The notes beneath the pieces are model-generated. The model saw nothing but the letters and a program-made list of their open reading frames with translations, was not told the DNA's origin and did not search any database. DNA of 64,000 nt. Source: Glaciecola petra. Lineage in GTDB: Bacteria > Pseudomonadota > Gammaproteobacteria > Enterobacterales > Alteromonadaceae. Below are positions 1-9,225 of this stretch, in pieces. The translations under genes were made by a program, and so were the position numbers. Positions within the stretch are counted from its first letter, which is position 1; each line of letters begins with the position of its first letter. The DNA is taken from NCBI RefSeq assembly GCF_031846345.1, contig NZ_JAVRHX010000005.1, positions 1-64,000 of the forward strand, given 5' to 3'.

Positions 1-989
1 GTGTCTAGCAAAGCGTCTATGCGCGAAAACAAACCTAACATAAAGCCATTTGGGGGGTCCTCAGCCACACCGATTTTGGCAGATAACTGTCTGCAAAACC
101 GAGCGCGGGTCAAACTAGAAACCAGTAAGTCTTCTGGCTTATTGCCTTTTAAATTAGCTAACGCTAACAATGCAATAAATTTCTTCATTTCGTTTTGGCC
201 CAAAAAATTGATCGCATGGGTAACAGATTCGATATTATTTTTCTTGTTGACGGTAGGATTATTAATAAAACGCATCAATTTAAAAGTGAGTCCAACATCT
301 TTTTCAAAAATATCTACGACTTTACGAGCATCAAAATCAGCCGAAGCACTTATACTCAATAACTCTATAATTGAGGTCATCGACACATCAATATTTTTAT
401 GTTTAACCATTTCGGGTTTAGATAAAAAATAGCCTTGAAAAAAGTCAAACCCAGCGGCATTAAAAAGTTCAAATTCTTCGTGAGTTTCAACCCTTTCAAC
501 AACCAAGGTAATACCTCTTTCTTTGAATTTTTTTAAAATAGCTTGTTGCTTTGCATTTTGTAGATCGATCATTTGGACTTCAAATTTTATATAGTCTACG
601 TATTGCATTAATCTTTCCCAATTAGGGGAAAAATCGTAATCGTCTAAAGCAATTCTATAACCTTGCTTCTTAATTTGTTTGCAAGCTTCAATAAGTTCTG
701 GTGTTACCTCTACCGTTTCAATTATTTCGATAACTACGTTTAGTGGGTCTAAGGTTGACGGAAAACGATTTATAATAGTGTCGGTATGGAAGTTAATAAA
801 AGCTACTTTGTTGTGAGTAATTGTCTCTACGCCCACAGATAGATGACTGCCTGCCAGCATACTACTGGTTGCTTCGTCAGGGTCAACATCGGGGAAACAG
901 TTTTTGATACCATCACGAAAGAGTAGCTCGTAGCCAAATACTTGTTTAGCCTTGTTATAAATTGCCTGACGTGCGACATATGCGAACAT
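1..989 (-). CDS. EAL/HDOD signalling protein (partial, C-terminus off window)
   Basis: The reverse strand is open from an ATG at 989 to the window edge, giving about 329 residues. The N-terminal part (about residues 1-200) is a degenerate EAL domain: it begins MFAYVARQAIYNKAKQVFGY, keeps a YELLFR version of the EAL signature and a LDDYDF version of DDF, but has VVERVET where active phosphodiesterases have AEGVE-like sequence. From about residue 205 the sequence (SIIELLSI, then DVGLTFKLMRFINNP and SVTHAINFLG) matches an HDOD domain. This is the YuxH-type EAL-HDOD architecture. I infer that it binds rather than hydrolyses cyclic di-GMP and acts as an adaptor or regulator. The C-terminus lies outside the window. 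Family call firm, catalytic inactivity inferred. Confidence 0.85.
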   Translation of the reverse strand, partial: MFAYVARQAIYNKAKQVFGYELLFRDGIKNCFPDVDPDEATSSMLAGSHLSVGVETITHNKVAFINFHTDTIINRFPSTLDPLNVVIEIIETVEVTPELIEACKQIKKQGYRIALDDYDFSPNWERLMQYVDYIKFEVQMIDLQNAKQQAILKKFKERGITLVVERVETHEEFELFNAAGFDFFQGYFLSKPEMVKHKNIDVSMTSIIELLSISASADFDARKVVDIFEKDVGLTFKLMRFINNPTVNKKNNIESVTHAINFLGQNEMKKFIALLALANLKGNKPEDLLVSSLTRARFCRQLSAKIGVAEDPPNGFMLGLFSRIDALLD

Positions 990-1384
990 TAATGACCTTT
1001 TACTAATATGAAGTACATTGATGCACTCATTGCACCGATATAACTGACTTTATCGACCTGAAAAGCAATTTGTTTATCTAAACATTACAATAATTTCATC
1101 TTGTTTTGGTACTGAATTAAAATCGTGGCATACTCAAAGAACGCTTAAATTTTGTTATCCCTTTATACTAATTATTAAACGAGCGACCTTATTAAAACCC
1201 AATTATTTACGTTAACTAGGCCGCTATATTTAATGGCGTATAAATTGACTAAAACGGGTCAAATTTATTTTTTATTTTTCACCTGGCTCTGTAAATAAAG
1301 CCATTTGCGGCAAAGGCTCGTGATTTCTTGGTAACGTGGTATAGTGCCGGAAAATTAGTGTTGTCAGTTTGTTAAGGTAAATAA
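990..1384. other. Intergenic region between divergent EAL-HDOD and ThrE-like genes
   Basis: About 395 AT-rich bases with no convincing reading frame. It must carry the two divergent promoters. A possible -35-like TTGACT is at 1245-1250, but no good -10 follows at normal spacing, so I do not call a promoter. No hairpin terminator or RNA gene was recognised. Confidence 0.4.
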
Positions 1385-2611
1385 TTGGAAGCTTCTGAAT
1401 TTAGGCGCACAAGGCGTTTTATAGTTAAATTAGGCAAGATGTTGCACAAATATGGCACCCCTGCGTTTCGTTTAGAAGCGCATTTAGCGGAGGTTGCAGC
1501 GTATTTAAGGGTGCATGCTAGTTTTATTTCTACGCCGACATCGCTTACCTTTGTTATATGGACCGATATGCATGAGGAAGAATACAACCATGCGGCAAGA
1601 GTTGAGCCTGGCGATTTAGATTTAGGCTCACTTGCACGGACGGACGAGTTGGTAAGTTCGCTTATTGCAGGTGATATGAATTTAATTGAAGCCGACGAAA
1701 GGTTGACCGAAATTGAACAAAAAGCCAAATTTTTACACCCAGCTATTATGACCATCTCCTATGGAGTAGCGACAGGAGCATTTGCCGTTCTAATGGGCGC
1801 CTCTTTACTAGACGCTATTGCTACTATGGCAATTGGTTTTGTGATGTATTTGTTTGTGTTTTGGTCTAAGCATTCAAAGCGCGTATTGCTGATGCTAGAG
1901 CCAGCAGTGGCGATTGTTGCGGGGCTAATGGCCTGCGCAATAGCGCATTATTTAGAACCAGGTATTAATATCCGTTTAGTGGTGTTGTCTTCCATCATTG
2001 TGTTTATCCCAGGCTTGGCCTTGGCGATTGGCTTGGCTGAGTTGTCTGCGCGCCATGTGGTAAGTGGCACAGCGAGAGTCATGGACGCGATCATGCAATT
2101 ATTCAAGTTATATTTTGGGGCATTTCTTGGTATCAGTTTGGGCTTTTTTCTTTTCAGTGAAGTTGAACATAACCCGATAATTAAAATGCCTGAATGGAGT
2201 TTATTTGTGGCAGTATTATTATTGTGCGCTGCTTTAGTTCCTATATTTAATATAAAACTCAAACATGCTCCATGGGGCATTATGTGTGGCTTTTTGAGTT
2301 ACTTTTCGACTTATTGGGCGTCAAAATATCTAGAGTTTGGTTTAGGCACATTTGTAGGCGCCTTTGCAGTTGGTATATTCGCTAATTTATTCACTCGTTT
2401 TACTAACGCACCCGCTACCATTGTTTTGATGCAAGGGTTAATTGTTTTGGTGCCCGGTTCTAAAACGTATATCGGCTTAAATTCATTTGTATCTGGGCAA
2501 GACTTTGTGCAAGCTGAGCATATAGGACAAGAAACCTTTGTCATTTTTATGTCGTTGGTGGCGGGTCTTATATTTGCAAATGTGTTAGTGCCCACAAAAA
2601 AGGCGCTTTAA
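1385..2611 (+). CDS. ThrE-family threonine/serine exporter (two-part fused form)
   Basis: A 408-residue integral membrane protein. Residues about 1-110 form the soluble N-terminal portion typical of the family (RFIVKLGKMLHKYGTPAFRL, then the FISTPTSLTFVIW segment); after that come roughly ten hydrophobic helices. The length and the presence of both the DUF1212-like and the C-terminal DUF3815-like halves in one chain match fused ThrE/YjjP-YjjB-type exporters, which move threonine, serine or small dicarboxylates out of the cell. The first usable start is TTG at 1385, preceded by an AAGGT ribosome site at about 1374-1378; no upstream ATG exists in frame. It heads a rightward gene run to 7651. 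Substrate is uncertain. Confidence 0.85.
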   Translation: MEASEFRRTRRFIVKLGKMLHKYGTPAFRLEAHLAEVAAYLRVHASFISTPTSLTFVIWTDMHEEEYNHAARVEPGDLDLGSLARTDELVSSLIAGDMNLIEADERLTEIEQKAKFLHPAIMTISYGVATGAFAVLMGASLLDAIATMAIGFVMYLFVFWSKHSKRVLLMLEPAVAIVAGLMACAIAHYLEPGINIRLVVLSSIIVFIPGLALAIGLAELSARHVVSGTARVMDAIMQLFKLYFGAFLGISLGFFLFSEVEHNPIIKMPEWSLFVAVLLLCAALVPIFNIKLKHAPWGIMCGFLSYFSTYWASKYLEFGLGTFVGAFAVGIFANLFTRFTNAPATIVLMQGLIVLVPGSKTYIGLNSFVSGQDFVQAEHIGQETFVIFMSLVAGLIFANVLVPTKKAL

Positions 2612-2632
2612 ATACAATCAAGGAGCTTGCTC

Positions 2633-3835
2633 ATGGCCGAGCTGTTTAAACACAAATTCAATCTCGCCTTAATTAAAAAACTTGCTTCTTGTTTGCATGA
2701 TAGCTGTCAAAAACAATCGCTAACTGACAAAGACACTTTTAATAGTGAAGGCTTTGTTAAGCAAGCAAGTCATGATTTAGAAGACCTAGAGTTAAAAGCG
2801 CGTTCAGTGCAAATCTGTGAAGCGTTACATGCTTATCTGCCTACTGACTTTGTTATTTCGGCGTCGATAATACAGATGTCATTGGCCAATCCTAGCCAAG
2901 ACGATACAATATTTCATGATTTCCAACCAACGGGACTGGCGGGTTGGGTCTTGCATCCTGTGTGTGATTATATCGCTCAAAAAGGGATGGAAAATGAAGC
3001 AGAGCATATGTCGCTGGCGATGAATCTTTTGAAAGCCTGCACAAAACGCTTTACTGCGGAGTTTGCTGTGCGCCCATTTTTAGACGCATACCCAGAGAAT
3101 TGTTTGCGTATTTTTAGAGAGTGGGCACTAGATACTGACTTGCACGTTCGGCGTTTGGTGTCAGAAGGAACACGTCCTTATTTACCGTGGGGGATAAGAC
3201 TTAAGGCGTTTGCAAAAGACCCAAAGCCGGTAATAGATTTACTCGAAATATTAAAATACGATGAGTCTGAATATGTACGTCGTTCAGTGGCCAATAGTCT
3301 TAATGATATTGCAAAGGATCATCCTGACTATGTTGCAGAAATAGCAGAACAATGGTTAACTGAGATTAGTAAAAACGACGCTAAATTAGATCATAAAAAC
3401 AGACACAGAATGGTGAAACATGCTTGTCGGACGCTATTAAAAAATGGGCATCCAAAGGTGTTGGCTCTTTTTGGGTACCCGCCCGCTCAATTGCAGACTT
3501 GCGAATTGTCGCTAAATTCAAATACAGTTAAATTGGCAAGTGAAACAGAAAATATTTTGAACTTCAGGCTTCTTATAAATTCAGGGTCAAAAGCTACCGC
3601 ACAGCAAGCCTTATTGATTGATTATATCGTCCATCATCAAAAAGCAAATGGCACACTGAGCGCGAAAGTTTTTAAGTGGAAAACAGCTACAATAGAGGCT
3701 CAACAAACACTAGCATTTGAAAAAAATCATAGTTTTAAGGCTATAACTACGCGGAAATATTACCCTGGCGAACATAAACTTGAAGTGCTAATTAATGGTA
3801 AGATATGGGCAAGTAAAAACTTTACGTTACTTTAA
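2633..3835 (+). CDS. alkC: AlkC-type DNA alkylation repair glycosylase
   Basis: A 400-residue alpha-helical HEAT-repeat protein of the AlkC/AlkD superfamily, which excises 3-methyladenine and related alkylated bases without base flipping. The core is visible as paired helices with the signatures DLHVRRLVSEGTRPYLPWG (about residues 165-185) and SEYVRRSVANSLNDIAKDHP (about 210-230). The last ~100 residues are beta-strand rich (LRLL-type strands, then HKLEVLINGKIWASKNFTL), consistent with the C-terminal Ig-like domain known in some AlkC proteins and absent from AlkD. I chose ATG 2633 because AGGAG at 2621-2625 lies seven bases upstream; a TTG at 2627 is less likely. It follows the ThrE-like gene by 21 bases and probably shares its transcript. 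Confidence 0.88.
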   Translation: MAELFKHKFNLALIKKLASCLHDSCQKQSLTDKDTFNSEGFVKQASHDLEDLELKARSVQICEALHAYLPTDFVISASIIQMSLANPSQDDTIFHDFQPTGLAGWVLHPVCDYIAQKGMENEAEHMSLAMNLLKACTKRFTAEFAVRPFLDAYPENCLRIFREWALDTDLHVRRLVSEGTRPYLPWGIRLKAFAKDPKPVIDLLEILKYDESEYVRRSVANSLNDIAKDHPDYVAEIAEQWLTEISKNDAKLDHKNRHRMVKHACRTLLKNGHPKVLALFGYPPAQLQTCELSLNSNTVKLASETENILNFRLLINSGSKATAQQALLIDYIVHHQKANGTLSAKVFKWKTATIEAQQTLAFEKNHSFKAITTRKYYPGEHKLEVLINGKIWASKNFTLL

Positions 3836-3848
3836 ATAGAAGCTAGAT

Positions 3849-5204
3849 ATGACATCGAGAGCGGATTTTCTCAACCAACAATTTTTTCTAGTCGATGGTG
3901 ATTACCCCGGTGGAAAATTAAATAAACATAGAAAAATGTGCAACAGTCCCTTTGTTTTTTTAAGAGGCAGTGCACAAATTTTTTATGCTGATATTGCTGC
4001 GGCTAACTTAGCCTTACCTGCAGCCCTTCATGATGTGCCTTTTACCACTATAATGGGCGATTGCCACGTATCAAATTTTGGTTTTTTTACCGAAGAAAGC
4101 TCGCATGGTGATGAGGTGGTGTTTAGCTTAAATGATTTTGATGATGCTTGTATTGGCCACGCTAGTTGGGACATATTAAGATTTTTAGTAAGCCTCTTTC
4201 TGACTGTGGACTATTGTGATGGCCTTAAAAAAGGCTTGTATGCGGGTAAAAAAAATCCCATATTAGAGGGTATCAATCCCTATGTGGACAAATTGCAAAT
4301 TACGCCTGATCATGCAACCCAAGCGTGTAAACAATTTATCTTAAGTTACCAACAAAGCCTTGTTCAATGTATGGACGATAAAAAGGGTAGTCCACCTTTT
4401 ATTGATAAGGCCTTTGAGGATTTTGCCAGCCCGTCGTGTCTATCAAAACGTTTTGAAAAAGCCAAATCACGCGCAATTGGCGGTGAAGAGTTTTTAATCA
4501 AAAGTGCTTTGTCGAAGGCGGTCGATGTCAATAAGGTTGCGCTTAAGTTTATGACATCCAAATCAAAATTTACGCCACTTGGCAATAGCCTTGAGGCAAT
4601 CAAAGGGCATCTTTCACCTTATTTTTACCATGATATTTTAGATATTGTATATCGTGTTGAATCAGGTACAGGTTCAGTCAATATGCCAAGACTTTATTTA
4701 TTAATAGGCCCAAAGCATGAAGCCAGCATTGCACACTGTCATATTGTAGAAGTGAAGCAACAAAGAACGGCAGCTCCCCTATATTATTTTAGTAATTTGC
4801 ATGCTAAAAACACCTTGAACCCCGCTCATTTAACTTTTAAGTGTCAGCGTATTATGCAGCGCTGCCAAGACCGCTATTTAGACGAGGTTGAATTTGAGGA
4901 CGCACATTGGTTGATTCGGTCCAGGCATCATGCAAAAGTGGGTATTGACCCAGAGCATATTGGCTTTGGTGCCAAAAATGCAGAGAAAAATGGTTTTGAA
5001 AATTATGCTCGGGCTTGCGCGCAAGAGTTAGCCAAAGCACATAGTCGTAATGATTTAATTCAGACACTTTTCGAGGAAAAAATGCATAAAGCGCTTGAAC
5101 TTTGCAAGCAAGAATTGACTGATATTGCCATTGCTTATGCTGAGCAAGTAAAAAGCGATTGGCGATGGTTAATTGAACAATATCCAAATAAGGCAACAAC
5201 ATGA
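3849..5204 (+). CDS. DUF2252 family protein (kinase-like fold)
   Basis: A 451-residue soluble protein with DUF2252 hallmarks: PFVFLRGSAQIFYAD (about 34-48), GDCHVSNFG (70-78) and NDFDDA (95-100). The GDxHxxNFG and DFDDA segments resemble the catalytic loop and metal-binding motif of aminoglycoside phosphotransferase-like kinases, so a phosphotransferase activity is a reasonable inference; the physiological substrate of the family is not known to me. It starts 13 bases after alkC and its stop overlaps the next ATG in an ATGA arrangement at 5201-5204, which argues for translational coupling with the flavin oxidoreductase. Confidence 0.85.
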   Translation: MTSRADFLNQQFFLVDGDYPGGKLNKHRKMCNSPFVFLRGSAQIFYADIAAANLALPAALHDVPFTTIMGDCHVSNFGFFTEESSHGDEVVFSLNDFDDACIGHASWDILRFLVSLFLTVDYCDGLKKGLYAGKKNPILEGINPYVDKLQITPDHATQACKQFILSYQQSLVQCMDDKKGSPPFIDKAFEDFASPSCLSKRFEKAKSRAIGGEEFLIKSALSKAVDVNKVALKFMTSKSKFTPLGNSLEAIKGHLSPYFYHDILDIVYRVESGTGSVNMPRLYLLIGPKHEASIAHCHIVEVKQQRTAAPLYYFSNLHAKNTLNPAHLTFKCQRIMQRCQDRYLDEVEFEDAHWLIRSRHHAKVGIDPEHIGFGAKNAEKNGFENYARACAQELAKAHSRNDLIQTLFEEKMHKALELCKQELTDIAIAYAEQVKSDWRWLIEQYPNKATT

Positions 5205-6439
5205 CGTCGACAGTTTTTCGACCATACACGCTACCATGTGGTCAAGTGCTTAAAAATAGAATGGTGAAAGCCGCAATGGAAGAAAACCTAGCAAATGAAA
5301 AGCAGCATCCAGGGCCCGCCTTATTTAATTTATACGACGCTTGGGCAAAAGGCGGTGTAGGGCTTATTATCACTGGTAATGTGATGATTGACCACCTCGC
5401 TATGACTGGGCCAGGAGGTGTTGTTTTAGAAAAAGACAGCGATATAAAGCCCTTCGAGCATTGGGCAAATATTGCTAAGCAAGATGGCTGTAAAGTATGG
5501 ATGCAAATTAATCATCCGGGCAGACAGGTTTATAAACGCATGGGTGGAAAAGTACTTTCAGCTTCTAATGTGGCGCTTAATTTGGGTAAACATTCAACGC
5601 TTTTTGGGCAGCCAAGCGCCATGAGCGAAAGTGAAATTTTGGATGTCATCGAACGCTTTGCAACAACAGCAAAACTAGCCGAAAGTGCCGGGTTTGATGG
5701 CGTTGAAATTCACGCTGCCCATGGGTATTTATTAGCACAATTTTTATCACCGTTAACTAACAAACGCAATGACGAGTGGGGCGGTAGCATTGAAAATAGG
5801 GCGCGCTTATTATGCAAAGTAATTGAAGCGGTGCAAGCCAAATGCAGTGATACATTTGCGCTTGCGATTAAGCTAAATTCTGCAGATTTTCAGCGTGGCG
5901 GCTTTGATATCGATGATGCCTCTAAAGTTATTGACATGCTAGCCAATTATCAACTTGATATGATTGAGCTTTCTGGTGGTAGTTATGAGGCGCCAGCCAT
6001 GCAAGGTAAAACTGCAGATCAACGAACCTTAGCGCGTGAAGCATACTTTTTAGAATTCGCAGAAGTGATTGCAAGTCAATCAAGCACACCTATTATGACA
6101 ACTGGTGGGATTAAGCGTTTGTCTGTCGCAGAAAGTGTGATTGCAAAAGACATCGCTTTAGCGGGTATGGCATCAGCTTTAGCTTATACACCTGATCTTG
6201 TTCATCAATGGGTATCAGAGCCAGAAAAGGTGGGTGAAATTCCCGCAGTTGCGTGGAAAGATAAAACGCTAAGCGGCTTGGCCAATATGGCACTTGTTAA
6301 ACGACAACTTAGACGTTTGGGGGCAGGTAAAAAAGTCAAACCTTCTGCATCACCTATTTGGAGTTTATTAGTTGATCAAATAAGAACGCGTAAGTTGACC
6401 AAGCGATATCGAAATCTTTACCAAAACGAAATAAATTAG
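5201..6439 (+). CDS. Old Yellow Enzyme family NAD(P)H:flavin oxidoreductase
   Basis: A 412-residue single-domain FMN TIM-barrel enzyme. Family residues visible are MVKAAMEENLA near the N-terminus, WMQINHPGRQ (100-109, flavin-contacting Gln), HAAHGYLLAQFLSP (171-184, substrate-binding His pair and catalytic Tyr176), and NDEWGGSIENRARL (190-203). It lacks the C-terminal FeS/FAD/NAD modules of 2,4-dienoyl-CoA reductases, so it should act alone, reducing activated double bonds or similar electrophiles with NAD(P)H. The ATG overlaps the stop of the DUF2252 gene by four bases. Being in a transcript with a DNA alkylation repair enzyme suggests a role in electrophile detoxification, which is inference. 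Confidence 0.9.
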   Translation: MTSTVFRPYTLPCGQVLKNRMVKAAMEENLANEKQHPGPALFNLYDAWAKGGVGLIITGNVMIDHLAMTGPGGVVLEKDSDIKPFEHWANIAKQDGCKVWMQINHPGRQVYKRMGGKVLSASNVALNLGKHSTLFGQPSAMSESEILDVIERFATTAKLAESAGFDGVEIHAAHGYLLAQFLSPLTNKRNDEWGGSIENRARLLCKVIEAVQAKCSDTFALAIKLNSADFQRGGFDIDDASKVIDMLANYQLDMIELSGGSYEAPAMQGKTADQRTLAREAYFLEFAEVIASQSSTPIMTTGGIKRLSVAESVIAKDIALAGMASALAYTPDLVHQWVSEPEKVGEIPAVAWKDKTLSGLANMALVKRQLRRLGAGKKVKPSASPIWSLLVDQIRTRKLTKRYRNLYQNEIN

Positions 6440-6466
6440 TAAGGTAGTGTAAAGGGGGTCTTTGTT

Positions 6467-7651
6467 ATGAGAGCTTTTTTATTAATTAGTGTTCTAATAC
6501 TGGGTGCTTGCACATCGAGCAATCGTTATCATACCTTGCGGACTGACACACAGACGATACAAGAAATACCTGACCAAATACTCACACCCCCCTTAATCAT
6601 TGACGATGGATTTACGTTAAAAGACATCCCTAGCGAAAATATATTCGCGCTATCTGCTGAGCATCAGGCTCATTTTTTAGACTATTTTAACCATCCGATT
6701 CATAGTACCGAAAGGCCTCACAGGCGTATTAAAAAATACTTAGAAAAATATCTAAATAAGTTTGATTATCGAGGGGAAACCTTTAATGCGCGCCAGGCCC
6801 TTGATAGCCAAAGCGGAAATTGTTTGTCATTGGCGATATTGTCGACGGCGTTTACAAAATTGACCGACCTAGACTATAAATTTAACCTCGTTCACGTCGC
6901 GCCAATTTATGAAGAATTGGGTGATATTCAAGTACTTTCATCTCACGTTAATTTTACTATTTATGACAAGAAAAAGGTGGAACCAGGTTTTTTCTATGCA
7001 CTTGGCAAAGTCACTATCGATTATTTCAGAACAAGTTCGGCAGTTACGTCAAGCGAAGTTAGTGAGAAAGAGCTCAGCATTATGTATTGGCATAATCTAA
7101 CCGCAGATGCCTTGCTAGCCGGTAATATCGATTTGGCGTTTACTTACACTAAAAAAGCTTACAATCTGGATCCCCTGTATCCTGAAACGCTCAACTTTTT
7201 AGCCGTTTTGTATAATCGTAGAGGCTACCATGAACGCGCGTATGCCATTTATGATTTCATGTTGAAAAATCAACTATATACTTTTACTGCTATCGATAAC
7301 TTTGCTAGTTTGTTGAGAACCCGCGGCGAGCATCGGCGGGCAGATGGCATTGCAGAGCTAGTAATTCACATCACCAATGATAATCCTTACACATGGTTAC
7401 ATAGAGGTATAGATAACGCCAAACAAGGCAAACTTAAACTAGCAGAATCACAGTTTAAAAAGAGTCTAACCCTAGCACCTTATTTACATGAACCCCATTT
7501 TCAATTAGCAAAATTATATGCTCAACAATTAAAAATGGGGGCAGCTAAAAAGTATTTAGAGCAAGCATTTGCTTTAGCATATATACCAGAACATCAGCAA
7601 CGATATAAAGCAAAGTTATATAGTTTGAAGCGGGCTCGTTATGCCGACTAA
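6467..7651 (+). CDS. Lipoprotein with transglutaminase-like and TPR domains
   Basis: A 394-residue predicted lipoprotein: hydrophobic leader ending in LGAC with lipid-accepting Cys15. Residues about 85-170 resemble a bacterial transglutaminase-like/cysteine-protease fold, with SGNCLSLA (Cys119), SSHVNF (His160) and IYDK (Asp167) as a plausible Cys-His-Asp triad. From about residue 205 to the end there are tetratricopeptide-like helix pairs (AFTYTKKAYNLDPLYPETL, LAESQFKKSLTLAPYLHEPH). Such proteins usually sit on the inner face of the outer membrane or in the periplasm. AAAGGGGG at 6451-6458 precedes ATG 6467. The gene ends one base before the opposing serine hydrolase gene, with no terminator hairpin between them. 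Substrate unknown. Confidence 0.75.
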   Translation: MRAFLLISVLILGACTSSNRYHTLRTDTQTIQEIPDQILTPPLIIDDGFTLKDIPSENIFALSAEHQAHFLDYFNHPIHSTERPHRRIKKYLEKYLNKFDYRGETFNARQALDSQSGNCLSLAILSTAFTKLTDLDYKFNLVHVAPIYEELGDIQVLSSHVNFTIYDKKKVEPGFFYALGKVTIDYFRTSSAVTSSEVSEKELSIMYWHNLTADALLAGNIDLAFTYTKKAYNLDPLYPETLNFLAVLYNRRGYHERAYAIYDFMLKNQLYTFTAIDNFASLLRTRGEHRRADGIAELVIHITNDNPYTWLHRGIDNAKQGKLKLAESQFKKSLTLAPYLHEPHFQLAKLYAQQLKMGAAKKYLEQAFALAYIPEHQQRYKAKLYSLKRARYAD

Positions 7652-7652
7652 G

Positions 7653-9113
7653 CTATCTTCCAATTCGCACTCCAACAAATGAACGGTCTCGAATATAAAC
7701 TGATTCGCCACCTTCTACCTCTGGGAAAAAGGTAAGCTGAAATACTTCTGGGCCCACGACTGCAATAAAGGTGTCTTTACCAATGGGTTGTAAGGACCTC
7801 TCATATTCTATGTTTTGACTATTCAGTTCTGGGATATTCAATTCTAGTTGGCCGTCGTTATTTGTAATTTCTAGCGTGTAATTACCAGTATCATATGTGC
7901 CTACGTGTTTGTTAAAAGAATTAACATCGATGTCTCCATAAGGTATATCTGTTGGCGTAGGCAAAGTCGTCAGACTTTTTAATGCTTCAACAAAAGTATT
8001 AGTGTAATCATCTAAGCGCCCACTGCTTAAAATCGAAATTGCAATATTTTGTTCAGGGAGTATCCAGAATTTAGACGTATAGCCAAGTGTATCGCCACCA
8101 TGTTGCCAGAGTTTTATTGGATACCACTTATCTTCGTAGATGAAACCCTCATCAATATAAATACCATATCCATACTGCTCAGGTAATCCAGCAAACTCTA
8201 CAGATACTTGTGACTTAAGTATGTCTTCACGTAAATTATTGGATAGAACATCAGAGTCTCCATTTAATAAAAACTCAGCCATTTTAAGAATTTCAGTGGG
8301 TGTAGACCAAGTGTAAAGGCCAGCAGGGGTCATTATGGGAAGGTTTTCTACCTCAAATAAATCAGTGTAAGCAGTGGCGTTTCCATTTTCATCTTGATAA
8401 ACCCCTAAGGCATAATCACCATCATCTAGAACCACATTAGTATGCATACTTGTTCTTTCCATCCCCAAAGGCGTAAACACCGACTGCGCCATAATATCTC
8501 TATAGTCTTGTTGTCGGTAATACTCCAAAATAACACCAAGATAAGTATAGTGGGGATTTGTATAGTTATGAAAACGGCCCGGTTCAACCATTAAGGGGTT
8601 CGCATTAGCATATTGCGCTAACATGTCAGAAAGTGGCGCATCATCAGCCATTTCTTTATAGTCATCTGATAAACCGCCTTGATGCGTCATTAAATGGTGC
8701 ACACTAATACCTTGCCACTCGTTGGCTTGTTCAACCGGGTATTGTAAATCGGGCAGTGCAATAGTAAGCGTATCGTCTAAAGTGATTACTCCTTCGTCTA
8801 CTAACTGCAAGGTCGCTAAACTAGTCAACATTTTTGTAGTTGAACCTAATTGAAAAAGAGTATCTTTGGTAACTGGTACGCCACCATTTAATTTAGTATT
8901 GCCAAACGCGTTTGCATAAACAATATTACCATTGTGATAAATAGCAATCGATACTGCAGCCGACTCGTTGGCGGCCATTTCTTCTTTTGCTGCTTCACCG
9001 ACTGCTATAAAAGCAGAATCAGGCACGTTGATAGTTGTGTTTTTGTTTGATGAACCCCCGCATGCGCTGAGACTTAAAACGACAATTGCGCCTAAAAAGA
9101 GATGTTTTATCAT
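7653..9113 (-). CDS. Serine hydrolase lipoprotein, class C beta-lactamase-like
   Basis: A 486-residue protein starting with a lipoprotein leader (LSLSAC, Cys18) followed by a Gly/Ser linker. The penicillin-binding/beta-lactamase fold is shown by STTK (Ser91-Lys94), YTN (Tyr184-Asn186) and an HGG motif in the C-terminal half (WQHGGDTLGY). The last ~90 residues are an extra beta-rich domain typical of esterase/peptidase members of family S12. Likely a periplasmic D-aminopeptidase, esterase or DD-peptidase-like enzyme rather than an antibiotic resistance gene. It lies downstream of, and in the same direction as, the nitroreductase and sensor genes; a 112-base gap leaves room for its own promoter. 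Confidence 0.85.
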   Translation of the reverse strand: MIKHLFLGAIVVLSLSACGGSSNKNTTINVPDSAFIAVGEAAKEEMAANESAAVSIAIYHNGNIVYANAFGNTKLNGGVPVTKDTLFQLGSTTKMLTSLATLQLVDEGVITLDDTLTIALPDLQYPVEQANEWQGISVHHLMTHQGGLSDDYKEMADDAPLSDMLAQYANANPLMVEPGRFHNYTNPHYTYLGVILEYYRQQDYRDIMAQSVFTPLGMERTSMHTNVVLDDGDYALGVYQDENGNATAYTDLFEVENLPIMTPAGLYTWSTPTEILKMAEFLLNGDSDVLSNNLREDILKSQVSVEFAGLPEQYGYGIYIDEGFIYEDKWYPIKLWQHGGDTLGYTSKFWILPEQNIAISILSSGRLDDYTNTFVEALKSLTTLPTPTDIPYGDIDVNSFNKHVGTYDTGNYTLEITNNDGQLELNIPELNSQNIEYERSLQPIGKDTFIAVVGPEVFQLTFFPEVEGGESVYIRDRSFVGVRIGR

Positions 9114-9225
9114 TGTGTTGCTTCCTATATAAACTATTTAGAAGCAGTTTAATGTTTGTTGTTAATGGGTGCTGTATGCAGGTGTATAGACTTTGTATCT
9201 GTATGTATCTATAAAATGTTTATTG

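Noticed and set aside
1..432. Forward open frame of 143 codons at the left edge
   Set aside because: It lies antisense to the EAL-HDOD gene, whose reverse reading is clearly coding; no family resemblance and no ribosome site.
7653..9113. Antibiotic-resistance beta-lactamase
   Set aside because: Motifs show the fold, but long C-terminal beta domain and lipoprotein anchor fit esterase/peptidase members; resistance is not supported by the sequence.
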